Origin: Cereibacter_A sp052244495
GTDB lineage: Bacteria; Pseudomonadota; Alphaproteobacteria; Rhodobacterales; Rhodobacteraceae
DNA length: 64,000 nt
Assembly (NCBI GenBank): GCA_052244495.1
Contig: JBQPXH010000002.1
Direction: 5' to 3' (one strand)
Part shown: positions 17,725 through 25,569 of the stretch, in pieces
Numbering within the stretch: the first letter of the stretch is position 1
Layout: every line of letters starts with the position of its first letter
Notes under the pieces: model-generated
The model's database searches: none
Seen by the model: the letters and a program-made list of their open reading frames with translations, nothing else
Told to the model about the DNA's origin: nothing
Made by a program: the position numbers and the translations under genes

Positions 17725-18621
17725 GTGGCCTTTGCTCGGCGCTACCTGCCTCCGGTGGGGCAACTCGCTGCCTTCGAGGCGGTGGCGCGGACAGGTTCGA
17801 CCGCCGCCGCGGCGCGTGAACTCGACCTGACCCAGGGCACGGTAAGCCGGCTGGTCCAGTCGCTCGAGGAGCAGCTGGGGGTCCTGCTCTTCCAGCGGCA
17901 GAAGAAACGGCTGCGGCCGACTCAGGCGGCGCTGGCCTATGCCGGAGAGGTCCGGCGTGCGCTCGACATCATCGGGCGGGCGTCGCTGCGCCTTGCTTCG
18001 GATCCGGAGGGCGGGGTGCTGTCGCTCGCGATCCTGCCGACCTTCGGCACGCACTGGCTCGCGCCGCGCCTGCCGGGCTTCCTCAAGGCGCATCCGGGAG
18101 TGACGATCAATCTGGCGACCCGGCTGAAGCCCTTCGACTTCGAGGGCGAGGACTTCGACGCGGCCATTCACTTCGGAAGCCCGACCTGGCCGCGCGCCGG
18201 CCACATGCGCCTCTTCGGCGAGGGAGTCGTGGCGGTGGCGTCGCCGGACTTCCTGGCTGCCCATCCGGTGAGGGGGGCCGCGGACCTGCTGGCCCTGCCG
18301 CTTCTGACGCTGGAGACGCGGCCGCGCGGCTGGGCGGGCTGGTTCGCGCATCACGGAGTGGCGGCCTCCGTGCCGCGGGGCATGGTCTTCGATCAGTTCG
18401 CCACGATGATGCAGGCCGCGATCCACGGGATCGGCGTGGCGCTCCTGCCGGAATTCCTGGCCGGCCCGGCGCTGGCAGAGGGGACGCTTGTCCCGGCTTC
18501 TGGCGGCGCGGTCGAGGGGCGTCACGCCTACTGGCTGGTCTGGCCGGAGGACCGGGGCGAGCATCCGCCGCTTGCGGCCTTCCGGGACTGGCTCAGGGCC
18601 GAGACGGCAGGTCTTGCCTGA
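17707..18621 (+). CDS. LysR-family regulator (GcvA-like), probable regulator of gcdH
   Basis: LysR-type protein of about 304 residues. The helix-turn-helix is LAAFEAVARTGSTAAAARELDLTQGTVSRLVQSLEEQLGVLLF, and the effector domain is of the GcvA type (LPTFGTHWLAPRLPGF). The start is uncertain: ATG at 17707, GTG at 17716 or GTG at 17725. The later GTG at 17725 would free an operator-like dyad that covers 17704-17724. It is divergent from gcdH, as LysR regulators of glutarate/lysine catabolism often are. It overlaps the end of nagA by 29 bases, tail to tail. Confidence 0.85.
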   Translation: MHGVHQVAFARRYLPPVGQLAAFEAVARTGSTAAAARELDLTQGTVSRLVQSLEEQLGVLLFQRQKKRLRPTQAALAYAGEVRRALDIIGRASLRLASDPEGGVLSLAILPTFGTHWLAPRLPGFLKAHPGVTINLATRLKPFDFEGEDFDAAIHFGSPTWPRAGHMRLFGEGVVAVASPDFLAAHPVRGAADLLALPLLTLETRPRGWAGWFAHHGVAASVPRGMVFDQFATMMQAAIHGIGVALLPEFLAGPALAEGTLVPASGGAVEGRHAYWLVWPEDRGEHPPLAAFRDWLRAETAGLA

Positions 18622-19732
18622 CTCCTGCGCGCCAGACGGCCTTGGGGTGGCGATCGGGCGAGAGCAGCACCAGATCGGCAGGCGCACCGGGTGCGATCCG
18701 CCCGAGGTCGGGACGCCGGATGGCTGCGGCGGGGGCGGAGGTGGCCATCGAAAGTGCGCGCCCGGTTTCTACGCCCAGAGCCGTCAGGTTGCGCACCGCC
18801 GCGGGCAGGGTCAGGTCTGCGCCGGCAAGCGTGCCATCCTCGAGCGTGAGGATCCCGCTGCGGCGAAGGATCCGGCGGCCGTTCAGCTCGAACTCGCCGA
18901 GGTCGGTTCCGGCGACAGCCATGCAGTCCGAGACGAGGAAGAGACCCTCCGGCTTTGCGGCCATCGCGATGCGCAGCACCTCGGGAGCGACGTGGCGACC
19001 GTCAGCGATGAGGCCGGTCGGCACCGCTGATGCGAGCGCCGCACCCGGCAGGCCGGGCTCGCGATGGCCGAGCGGGCTCATGGCATTGAAGAGATGGGTG
19101 ACGCAGGCGGCCCCGGCGCGGAAGGCGGCCTGCGCCTCGGCCATGGTGCAGTCTGTATGCCCGAGGCTGACGACGACACCGGCCGATGCGAGCGCCGCGA
19201 TCTGGTCCGTTGTCGCGGCGGCCGGTGACAGGGTCAGCATCAGGGTCGGAAGTGCACGCGCCGCGGACAGGTAGAGGTCGAGATCGGCCTGTTCCATGCG
19301 CCGGATCAGCCGGCCGTCATGCGCACCCTTCCGCGCGGGATCGAGATGCGGCCCTTCGAGATGCAGGCCCAGGAGGCCGGGCGTGCCCATGGCCACGGCC
19401 TCGGCGATGGCCGCGATGACCCGCGCGACGACCTCGGGTCCGTCGGTGACGAGGGTGGGCAGGATGTGGAGCACGCCGAGTGCCGCCTGGCTCTCGCAGA
19501 TGCGGCGGATCGTTGAGGCCGTGCTCGCGCCGTCGAGCATGACCCCGCCGCTGCCGTTCACCTGCAGGTCGATGAGCCCCGGGGCGAGGATGCCGTCGAC
19601 CTCTTCGACCGGCATCCCGTCCTGCGTGCCGCGAGGCAGGAGCGCCGCGACGCGCCCTTCCCGGATGAGCAGGTCGGCCTCGTGGAAAGCGGCTCCGTCG
19701 AAGATCGTGGCGCCGCGCAGGATCTTGGGCAT
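18593..19732 (-). CDS. nagA: N-acetylglucosamine-6-phosphate deacetylase
   Basis: Amidohydrolase removing acetate from GlcNAc-6-phosphate, in amino-sugar and peptidoglycan recycling. It has 379 residues from MPKILRGATI, with an AGAGGAG site seven bases upstream. Key residues are in place: E126 in LHLEGPHL, H192 in LGHTD and H213 in THLFNAM for zinc, and the catalytic D269 in VSDCMA. No NagB, NagK, NagE or GntR-type regulator is nearby, so it stands alone. The 3' end overlaps the LysR gene on the other strand. Confidence 0.92.
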   Translation of the reverse strand: MPKILRGATIFDGAAFHEADLLIREGRVAALLPRGTQDGMPVEEVDGILAPGLIDLQVNGSGGVMLDGASTASTIRRICESQAALGVLHILPTLVTDGPEVVARVIAAIAEAVAMGTPGLLGLHLEGPHLDPARKGAHDGRLIRRMEQADLDLYLSAARALPTLMLTLSPAAATTDQIAALASAGVVVSLGHTDCTMAEAQAAFRAGAACVTHLFNAMSPLGHREPGLPGAALASAVPTGLIADGRHVAPEVLRIAMAAKPEGLFLVSDCMAVAGTDLGEFELNGRRILRRSGILTLEDGTLAGADLTLPAAVRNLTALGVETGRALSMATSAPAAAIRRPDLGRIAPGAPADLVLLSPDRHPKAVWRAGVRQDLPSRP

Positions 19733-19783
19733 GGATGCTCCTCTTCCGGCGGGCTCGATGAAGTGCCGGGACACGCGCCATCT

Positions 19784-19800
19784 TTGACGTTCCATTGACG
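19784..19800 (+). promoter_or_regulatory. TTGACG direct repeat, 11-base period (copy 1)
   Basis: TTGACG-N5-TTGACG upstream of the SARP-like regulator gene. SARP/AfsR-type activators are known to bind direct repeats with an 11-base period just upstream of the -10 element. The same arrangement recurs at 24510-24526. No good -10 hexamer follows at the SARP-typical distance at this copy, so its role here is a weaker inference. Confidence 0.5.
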
Positions 19801-19858
19801 CGCCGCTCACGGACACGGGCTAGATCTCGGTCGGGAAGTCGTCAAGGGAGGGATAGGC

Positions 19859-21814
19859 ATGTTGTCCCCGGCTGCATCAGCGGCATACACCCAATGCGTG
19901 GTGCCGTTCGTGTTCGATACCGCTTTACCCAAAGTCACCGGTCGGTCACTGTGGCTCGAACGGACGGATGCCGGGGCTCCGTCTCCTGGATCAGTGGCAG
20001 ACCGAATGACGGGCGTGTCTCACGTACTGCGGATGTACCTGTTCGGACCCTTTACCCTTCTGGGACCCGACAGCGAGGATCTGACTCCGAAGTCGCGCAA
20101 GTCGCGCGCCATCCTCGCCATGCTGGCCGTCGCCCCGCGCGGGTCGCGCTCGCGCGTCTGGCTGCGCGACAAGCTCTGGAGCGACCGGGGCGAGGACCAG
20201 GCCTCGGCGAGTCTCCGGCAGGCGCTGCTCGACATCCGCAAGTCGCTCGGCCCGCGGGCGGCCCATCTGCTGACGGCGGACAAGAACACGGTGTCCCTCG
20301 ACCTCGCATCGATCGCCGTCGATGCGCTCGAGCTTGTCGCGGGCGACCGGCGCGGCGACGAGCCGGTGACGACGGAGCACTTCCTCGAAGGGATCGACGT
20401 GCGCGACCCTGAATTCGAGGACTGGCTCACGCTGGAGCGGCAGAGCTGGTTCGCGCGGCTTGAGGAGACGGGCTTCGAAGCCGATCTCGCCCCGCGTTCC
20501 GGGCCTTCGGCCGACGCGCGCTCTGCATCGCTGACCGTGCCCCGGACCTCGCCGCCGATGGCGCGGACGGCCATGCCGCAGACACCCCCGTCGAGCTTTC
20601 TGCGACAGGACGACGATGACAAGGGATGGCGGGTGGCCATGATGCCTCCGGTGATCCTCGGCGGCGACCCTGCCGGCGCCGTGGTTCAGGCCGACGTTCA
20701 GCGGGCGCTTCGCCGCGCGCTGATGGAGACGGGCGACATGCGCCTCGTGGAGATGGCCCCGCTCGGCTTTGGTGAGACCGGTCCGGGCTTGCTGGGAGGG
20801 TCAGCGCTCGCGCGGCTGCCCGAGCAGGTGCACCTGAGCGTGCAGGTCCGGGTGCTGACCGACGTCAGCTATCTCCGGGTCGGGATCGTGCTTCAGAACC
20901 CGGCGGACAATTCGCTCGTCTGGTCCGACGAGGTGGTGGTGGCGCGGCGCGAGGCGACGGTCGAGTCAAATTTCGCGGTCCCCCTGATCGTGCGCGCGAC
21001 AGAAGAAGCGATGATGCATCTGCTGCGTCGGGGAGGCGGCGAGGCAGCCGAGGCCGAAGGGCGCATCGCCGCCGCCGTCGCCTCGATGTTTCGTCTCGCG
21101 CGGGGGGATCTCGACCGGTCCGAGGTGATCCTGCGCCGGCATCTCGACACCACACCCACCGCTCAGGGCTACGCCTGGCTCGCGTTCCTCAATACCTTCC
21201 GCGTGGGCCAGCGCTTCAACCCTTCGGATGCGCCGCTCATAGAAGAGACGCAGCACCTCGCCCGCCGCGCCCTCTCGCTGGAGCCGAACAACGCGCTGGT
21301 CTCGGCCCTCGTCGGCCACATCCATTCCTTCCTCTTCGGCGAATTCGACTATGCGGCCGCGCTCTTCGAGCGGTCCTTGCGGGTGAACCCCGCGCAGACG
21401 CTGGCCTGGGACCTCTACGCGATGCTTCACGCCTACGCGGGTCAGCCGAAGCGGGCGCTGGCCATGGCGCGCTGGGCGCGCCATCTCGGCGCCTTCAGCC
21501 CGCATCGCTACTATTATGAGACGACGCGTGCGATCACCGGCAATTTCTCCGGCGACCACCAGACCGCGATCGATGCGGGGCAGTCGGCACTGGCCGAACG
21601 GCCGGATTTCAACTCGCTGCTCAGGGTGCTGGTCTCGTCCAATGCCCATCTGGACCGCCCCGAAGAAGCGCGGATGTTCCTCGAGCGGCTCCTCCAGGTG
21701 GAGCCGAACTTCTCGATCGCCTCGCTGAGGGAGGCGGGCTACCCGGGCCTCGACACCGAGGGCGGGCGGCACTTCCTGGACGGCCTGTCGAAGGCGGGCG
21801 TGCGCAAGCACTGA
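19859..21814 (+). CDS. SARP/AfsR-like transcriptional regulator with TPR domain
   Basis: Protein of 651 residues. Residues ~58-140 form an OmpR/SARP-type winged helix (YLFGPFTLLG ... LRDKLWSDRGEDQASASLRQALLDIRKSL). A short BTAD-like helical segment follows (~165-205), then a linker, a TolB-like region (~255-385) and TPR repeats to the end (ALSLEPNNALVSALVGHI, ALFERSLRVNPAQTLAWDLYAM). The ATG at 19859 is preceded by a strong AAGGGAGG site, which favours it over ATG 20006 that would start nearer the winged helix. It heads a plus-strand run with the PAP2-like and subtilase genes. The ligand or partner is unknown. Confidence 0.75.
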   Translation: MLSPAASAAYTQCVVPFVFDTALPKVTGRSLWLERTDAGAPSPGSVADRMTGVSHVLRMYLFGPFTLLGPDSEDLTPKSRKSRAILAMLAVAPRGSRSRVWLRDKLWSDRGEDQASASLRQALLDIRKSLGPRAAHLLTADKNTVSLDLASIAVDALELVAGDRRGDEPVTTEHFLEGIDVRDPEFEDWLTLERQSWFARLEETGFEADLAPRSGPSADARSASLTVPRTSPPMARTAMPQTPPSSFLRQDDDDKGWRVAMMPPVILGGDPAGAVVQADVQRALRRALMETGDMRLVEMAPLGFGETGPGLLGGSALARLPEQVHLSVQVRVLTDVSYLRVGIVLQNPADNSLVWSDEVVVARREATVESNFAVPLIVRATEEAMMHLLRRGGGEAAEAEGRIAAAVASMFRLARGDLDRSEVILRRHLDTTPTAQGYAWLAFLNTFRVGQRFNPSDAPLIEETQHLARRALSLEPNNALVSALVGHIHSFLFGEFDYAAALFERSLRVNPAQTLAWDLYAMLHAYAGQPKRALAMARWARHLGAFSPHRYYYETTRAITGNFSGDHQTAIDAGQSALAERPDFNSLLRVLVSSNAHLDRPEEARMFLERLLQVEPNFSIASLREAGYPGLDTEGGRHFLDGLSKAGVRKH

Positions 21815-21843
21815 GCCAAGAACCTGATTTGGGAGGAAGAGTG

Positions 21844-22785
21844 ATGTGTGAACCCGTAACCGCGGGCGTGGCGGAGTTCCTGAACCGCTACCCGTTCGAG
21901 GTGAATGCCGAGCGGGTGCTGCCGGTGAACGGTGGCCTCGGGCATCCGGTCGGAAGCGACGGATCGGCCGAGGGCGACGTGCCGGCAGGCGGCGCGGCTC
22001 TCTCCGCGCTCAACAAGTCGGTGCAGAACAAGTCATCCCTCAACAAGAACAAGAACAAGAACAAGAATAAAAACAAGAACAAGAACAAGCGGTCTGCCGG
22101 GGCGGGCGGCGGCGCGGCCGCCCTGTCGAACCTCCTGCCCGCGCTGGAGTTGCGCCGGCTCCACCAGCTTCCCGAGGCCGATCCCTTCACCGTCGCGCGC
22201 CGCTTCGTCTGGGAATGTCTCGACATCTGCCTGCCGCCGGGGCCGGACTTCACGCGGCTCGAGACGGCCGTGATGCTGGCCATGCAGTCCCGCGATGCCG
22301 AGCGGATGCGGCGTCTGCCCGACATCGAGGCCCAGGCCGCCTTTTCGGTGGACGAGTTCCTGCGGCCGCTCGGGATCGAAGGGCTTGCGGGCTACGAGGC
22401 GACCGAGGGGCTGTTCCTCAACATCCTGCAGGCAACCGAGTATGTGGGGCTGCTCTACAAGGCGCGGATCGACCGCGACCGGCCGAATGTGGCCGAGCCG
22501 CGGCTCAGGCCGCTGCTCGCGGTGCCGGCGCACCAGAGCTTCCCGTCGAACCACTCTTTCCAGGCCCATTCCATCGTCTTCGCCTTCAACGCGATCCTGC
22601 CCGAGCATCCCGCGACCGAGGAGTTGCAGAGGATCGCGCAGAACGTGGCCGAGAACCGGGAGTGGGCAGGACTGCATTTCCCGTCCGACACGATCGCCGG
22701 GAAGGAACTGGCGCGGCGCTTCGCACCCTATCTGCGCGACGCCTTCGGCGCCGCCTTCCTTGCTGCGCAAGAGGAGTGGCACTGA
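21844..22785 (+). CDS. Vanadium-haloperoxidase / PAP2-type phosphatase-like protein with (Asn-Lys)8 run
   Basis: Protein of 313 residues. All three motifs of the class A acid phosphatase/vanadium haloperoxidase pocket are present: K206-x6-R213-P214 (KARIDRDRP), PSNH at 234-237 (Gly replaced by Asn), and R272-x5-H278 ending in HFPSD. Residues 67-82 are eight Asn-Lys pairs in a basic linker between an N-terminal region and the fold. No signal peptide or membrane segment is apparent. The start follows GGGAGGAA; a GTG three bases earlier is possible. It lies 29 bases after the regulator and one base before the subtilase. Phosphatase or haloperoxidase activity cannot be told apart here. Confidence 0.75.
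   Translation: MCEPVTAGVAEFLNRYPFEVNAERVLPVNGGLGHPVGSDGSAEGDVPAGGAALSALNKSVQNKSSLNKNKNKNKNKNKNKNKRSAGAGGGAAALSNLLPALELRRLHQLPEADPFTVARRFVWECLDICLPPGPDFTRLETAVMLAMQSRDAERMRRLPDIEAQAAFSVDEFLRPLGIEGLAGYEATEGLFLNILQATEYVGLLYKARIDRDRPNVAEPRLRPLLAVPAHQSFPSNHSFQAHSIVFAFNAILPEHPATEELQRIAQNVAENREWAGLHFPSDTIAGKELARRFAPYLRDAFGAAFLAAQEEWH
22042..22089 (+). repeat. Hexanucleotide tandem repeat AACAAG x 8
   Basis: Eight in-frame copies of AACAAG (one degenerate, AATAAA) inside the PAP2-like gene, coding for Asn-Lys pairs. A related NKSVQNKSSL stretch precedes it from 22012. It is strikingly AT-rich for this genome. Because the unit is six bases, gain or loss of copies changes linker length without shifting frame. 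Confidence 0.9.
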
Positions 22786-22786
22786 C

Positions 22787-24442
22787 ATGGAAAGACAGGT
22801 CATGACCCGGCCGATCCCGCCCCGCTACTACTGGCTCTGGCATCTCGCGGCGCTGAACGTGCTCGACGGCGATTTCGGCCAGCCGATCGAGCCGATCCCG
22901 CCGCTCTCGGAAAGCGCGCTGCGAGAAGTGCCGGCACCGCAGATCCGCTCGACGGTCTGGGACCGGATCGACGGCGGGACCGCCACGGTCGCCCTGATCG
23001 ACACCGGGGTGAGCCGGGTCCATCCCAACCTCCGGAGCAGGGTGGATGCGGATCGGTCGATCGATTTCACCAGCCACCGCTACGGCGCCCAGTCGGTGCC
23101 GGTGGGCGACGCCTCGCCCTCGACGCGTGAAGGGAGCCGGGCGTTCTTCCCGGACCTGGATCTCGACGGGCTTCAGCCCCTGCAGCTTTCGTCGCACGAG
23201 CAGGACTTTCTGGAGGCGCTGGTCGAGGACCTGCGCCAGTCAAAGGGCGTCACGCGGCACCTGCTGGACGGCGACGAGAGCTTCGCGGCCCACGGCACCG
23301 CCTGCGCCGGGCTGATCGTGGGCGAGCCCGCGGCCGTCGCAGAGGGCTCCACCGAGGCGCTTCCGCCCGAAAGTGCCTTCCCCGACGGCGTGCCCAACCC
23401 GGACGGGAACCTGCTGCCCTACTTCGGCGTCGATCCGTTCTCGCGGCTGATCTCGATCCGGACCTCCTTCGAGAGCGATCCCTACCAGTTCATCACGGCC
23501 TTCCTCTATGCCTGGCAGCACAAGGTCGACGTGATCGTGCTGCCGCGCGGTCTGCCCGACCCGGTGCGCGGCCCGCTTCAGCCCAAGGAGGACCTGAAGG
23601 CGGATCTCGAGACCTGGAAGAGCCGCCATGCCGCCGATCTTTTCCAGCGGCTGCAGGTGCTCGGCAACGGCGCCGGCGATCCCTATGCCGCGCAGACGGG
23701 TTTTCAGCCTGACCGTCCGTGGAAGATCCTCTGCCACCTGATCCAGGCAATCTCGCGGCATATTCCGGTGGTCTGCGCGGCCGGAAACGACGGCGAGAGC
23801 CAGCTGATCTACCCGGCCAATCTCGCCGATGACTCGAACGGAATCATCGCCGTCGGCGCGGTCACGGCCGAAGGGCTGCGGTCGGGCTACTCGAGCTACG
23901 GAGAGGGGCTGACGCTGGTCGCGCCCTCGGACGACTATCCCGTCTACAACCGCCACCAGCGCAGACAGAACACCTTCGATCCGCTGATGGCGCTTCACGA
24001 TCATTCGGTCGGGGCCGGCAAGACGCATGTCTATTCGACGCTGGAGCTGGTCACCACCGACCTTCCCGGCGTGTTCGGCTACGACAGCGGCTCGCAGCCC
24101 TGGTCGACGGTCATGCCCTCGCAAGGCAACCCGGGGCTGGGCGGCGGATACTACACGGCCTTCGGCGGCACCTCCGGCGCCTCGGCGCTGATCGGCGGGC
24201 TCGTGGCCCTTGCCCAGCGCGCGCGCCGGGCTGCGGGCAAGGATCCGCTGGGCGGACTTGCGCTGAAACGGCTTCTCGTGGCGGCCTCGTCGACATCGTC
24301 GGTGGTGAAGCCGGGTTGCCGGCCGCTGACCCCCGACACGATGAACGCGGATGACGAACCGCTGCTCGGTCCGCAGGCCTTCTTCGGCGCCGGGCTGCCC
24401 GACGCATCCGCGCTGGTCGATGCGGCCGTCCGCCATGCGTAA
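22787..24442 (+). CDS. Subtilase (S8 family) serine protease
   Basis: Protein of 551 residues with a complete S8 catalytic triad: D72 in ALIDTGVS, H169 in AAHGTACAGL and S463 in GGTSGASAL. The oxyanion asparagine is N334 in CAAGNDG. About 95 residues separate D and H, longer than in subtilisin, so an insert lies there. No signal peptide, propeptide or membrane anchor is seen (MERQVMTRPIPPRYYW), suggesting a cytoplasmic or non-classically exported enzyme. It starts one base after the PAP2-like gene, so the two are probably cotranslated. Substrate unknown. Confidence 0.88.
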   Translation: MERQVMTRPIPPRYYWLWHLAALNVLDGDFGQPIEPIPPLSESALREVPAPQIRSTVWDRIDGGTATVALIDTGVSRVHPNLRSRVDADRSIDFTSHRYGAQSVPVGDASPSTREGSRAFFPDLDLDGLQPLQLSSHEQDFLEALVEDLRQSKGVTRHLLDGDESFAAHGTACAGLIVGEPAAVAEGSTEALPPESAFPDGVPNPDGNLLPYFGVDPFSRLISIRTSFESDPYQFITAFLYAWQHKVDVIVLPRGLPDPVRGPLQPKEDLKADLETWKSRHAADLFQRLQVLGNGAGDPYAAQTGFQPDRPWKILCHLIQAISRHIPVVCAAGNDGESQLIYPANLADDSNGIIAVGAVTAEGLRSGYSSYGEGLTLVAPSDDYPVYNRHQRRQNTFDPLMALHDHSVGAGKTHVYSTLELVTTDLPGVFGYDSGSQPWSTVMPSQGNPGLGGGYYTAFGGTSGASALIGGLVALAQRARRAAGKDPLGGLALKRLLVAASSTSSVVKPGCRPLTPDTMNADDEPLLGPQAFFGAGLPDASALVDAAVRHA

Positions 24443-24509
24443 GGCAGATGTCGCCCTGTTTGTCGCAGGAGGGGAACCGGACAGTCGCATTGCCGAGACA
24501 TCTTGCGAT

Positions 24510-24526
24510 TTGACGGATGTTTGACG
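24510..24526 (+). promoter_or_regulatory. TTGACG direct repeat, 11-base period (copy 2) with -10-like element
   Basis: TTGACG-GATGT-TTGACG, the same spaced pair as upstream of the SARP-like regulator, followed 7 bases later by a -10-like TACGGT (24534-24539). That spacing matches the rule described for SARP activators, in which the downstream repeat sits about 8 bases from the -10. It probably drives the gene at 24591. Confidence 0.55.
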
Positions 24527-24534
24527 GGTCCGTT

Positions 24535-24552
24535 ACGGTGAGGTCACACCGT
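24535..24552. promoter_or_regulatory. Inverted repeat ACGGTG-N6-CACCGT
   Basis: A perfect 18-base dyad overlapping the predicted -10/transcription start just downstream of the TTGACG pair and 38 bases before the start codon of the next gene. Its placement would suit a repressor operator or a 5' leader hairpin. Confidence 0.45.
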
Positions 24553-24590
24553 TGGAGGCAAGCTGACCGGAGAAAAGCAGGGAGCAAGCC

Positions 24591-25493
24591 ATGTCTGCCA
24601 CAGTGACATCATCGCGTCAGATGCGCGTGACCCTCCTTTCCGCGCCGCAGTGCTTCCGCGTGGCGGCCGGACTGATCTCGCGCCATCTCGGCCTGGAGCG
24701 GCCGCTGGTGAGCCGGCTCCTCGCCCAGGAAGGCGCCGTGCTGTCGGAAGGGATGCCGGCCGCAGCGGCCGAGCGCCTTTCACCCCTTCTCGCCGCGCTG
24801 GGCGTGATCGTCCGGCTCGATCCGACGGGCGCTCCCGAGGAGCCGCTGGTCGTGGATGTGGCGGTGCAGCCGCTCCGCCCGACGTCCGAGGCTACGCTCG
24901 CGCGGCTCGCCACACATCTGCGGCAGGAGCCTGAGGCCATCCGCGCGGCGCTCGCCGGGCGGCAAGGCCTGTTGCTCAGCCTCTGCCAGAGCGATGCCGA
25001 GGCGCTGCGCCACGCCTTCCGGCGGGACGGCAGCCTCCGCATCGCGCTCTCCAGCCTCCATACGGCGCGATACGATCTGTTCCTCAAGCCGGGCTGCGCC
25101 ATGAGCGCGGGGCTGCAGAAGCTGTTGCGGCAGCTTGGCCTCGCGCCTTGCCTGTTCAGCGGAGCGGTCGGCGCCGCCCTCGATGCCCGCACTGCGCGGC
25201 TGGTGCTGGCACGCCACGGAGACATCGTGGAGGCGCTGAACCGCGACTTCCAGCGCTTCGACCTGTTCCTCGCCGAGGGACACGACATCTCGCGTCCCGA
25301 CATTGCCGACTTTCTTGCTACGCGGGTGCGTGTCGAGCCGAAGCGGCTCATGTCCCCGCACCGGGCGCAGGACATCCGGCTCGAGTCGGGGCTGAGCCGT
25401 GCTGCCGCCCGGCGCTTCCACGCGGATTATGCCGCGATCGGCCTTGAAACGCGGATCGAACTGGTGTCCGAACCCGTGTCCTGCGGAGCCTAA
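24591..25493 (+). CDS. Uncharacterised protein with four apparent ~70-residue repeats
   Basis: Protein of 300 residues that I do not recognise. It reads as four tandem alpha/beta units beginning with a hydrophobic strand ending in Pro or a small residue: VTLLSAP (~13), VDVAVQP (~88), YDLFLKPG (~161) and FDLFLAEG (~223). Units close with strands such as VIVRLD, RIALS and RIELVS. The first unit resembles the strand-helix-helix pattern of ribosomal L7/L12 C-terminal or ClpS-like folds, but this is only an impression. No signal peptide or membrane segment is seen. Its promoter shares the TTGACG pair with the SARP-like regulator. It precedes motB but shows no flagellar feature. Confidence 0.6.
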   Translation: MSATVTSSRQMRVTLLSAPQCFRVAAGLISRHLGLERPLVSRLLAQEGAVLSEGMPAAAAERLSPLLAALGVIVRLDPTGAPEEPLVVDVAVQPLRPTSEATLARLATHLRQEPEAIRAALAGRQGLLLSLCQSDAEALRHAFRRDGSLRIALSSLHTARYDLFLKPGCAMSAGLQKLLRQLGLAPCLFSGAVGAALDARTARLVLARHGDIVEALNRDFQRFDLFLAEGHDISRPDIADFLATRVRVEPKRLMSPHRAQDIRLESGLSRAAARRFHADYAAIGLETRIELVSEPVSCGA

Positions 25494-25504
25494 AATTCCA
25501 CGGG

Positions 25505-25519
25505 TTAATGCCCCGTTCA
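25505..25519. promoter_or_regulatory. CtrA-type site upstream of motB
   Basis: TTAA-N7-TTCA, seven of eight matches to the CtrA consensus TTAA-N7-TTAA, 51 bases before the motB start. TTAA is rare in this GC-rich DNA. Part of a set of four such sites in this flagellar cluster. Confidence 0.55.
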
Positions 25520-25569
25520 TTCGCCGCCGGTAGGGTCGCTGTCGGGTGTGTATGAACGGGGTGACCGGA

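Noticed and set aside
19859..25493. Mobile element or phage origin for the SARP-like cluster
   Set aside because: No integrase, transposase, terminal repeats or tRNA boundary, and base composition is like the surroundings apart from the short AACAAG tract.
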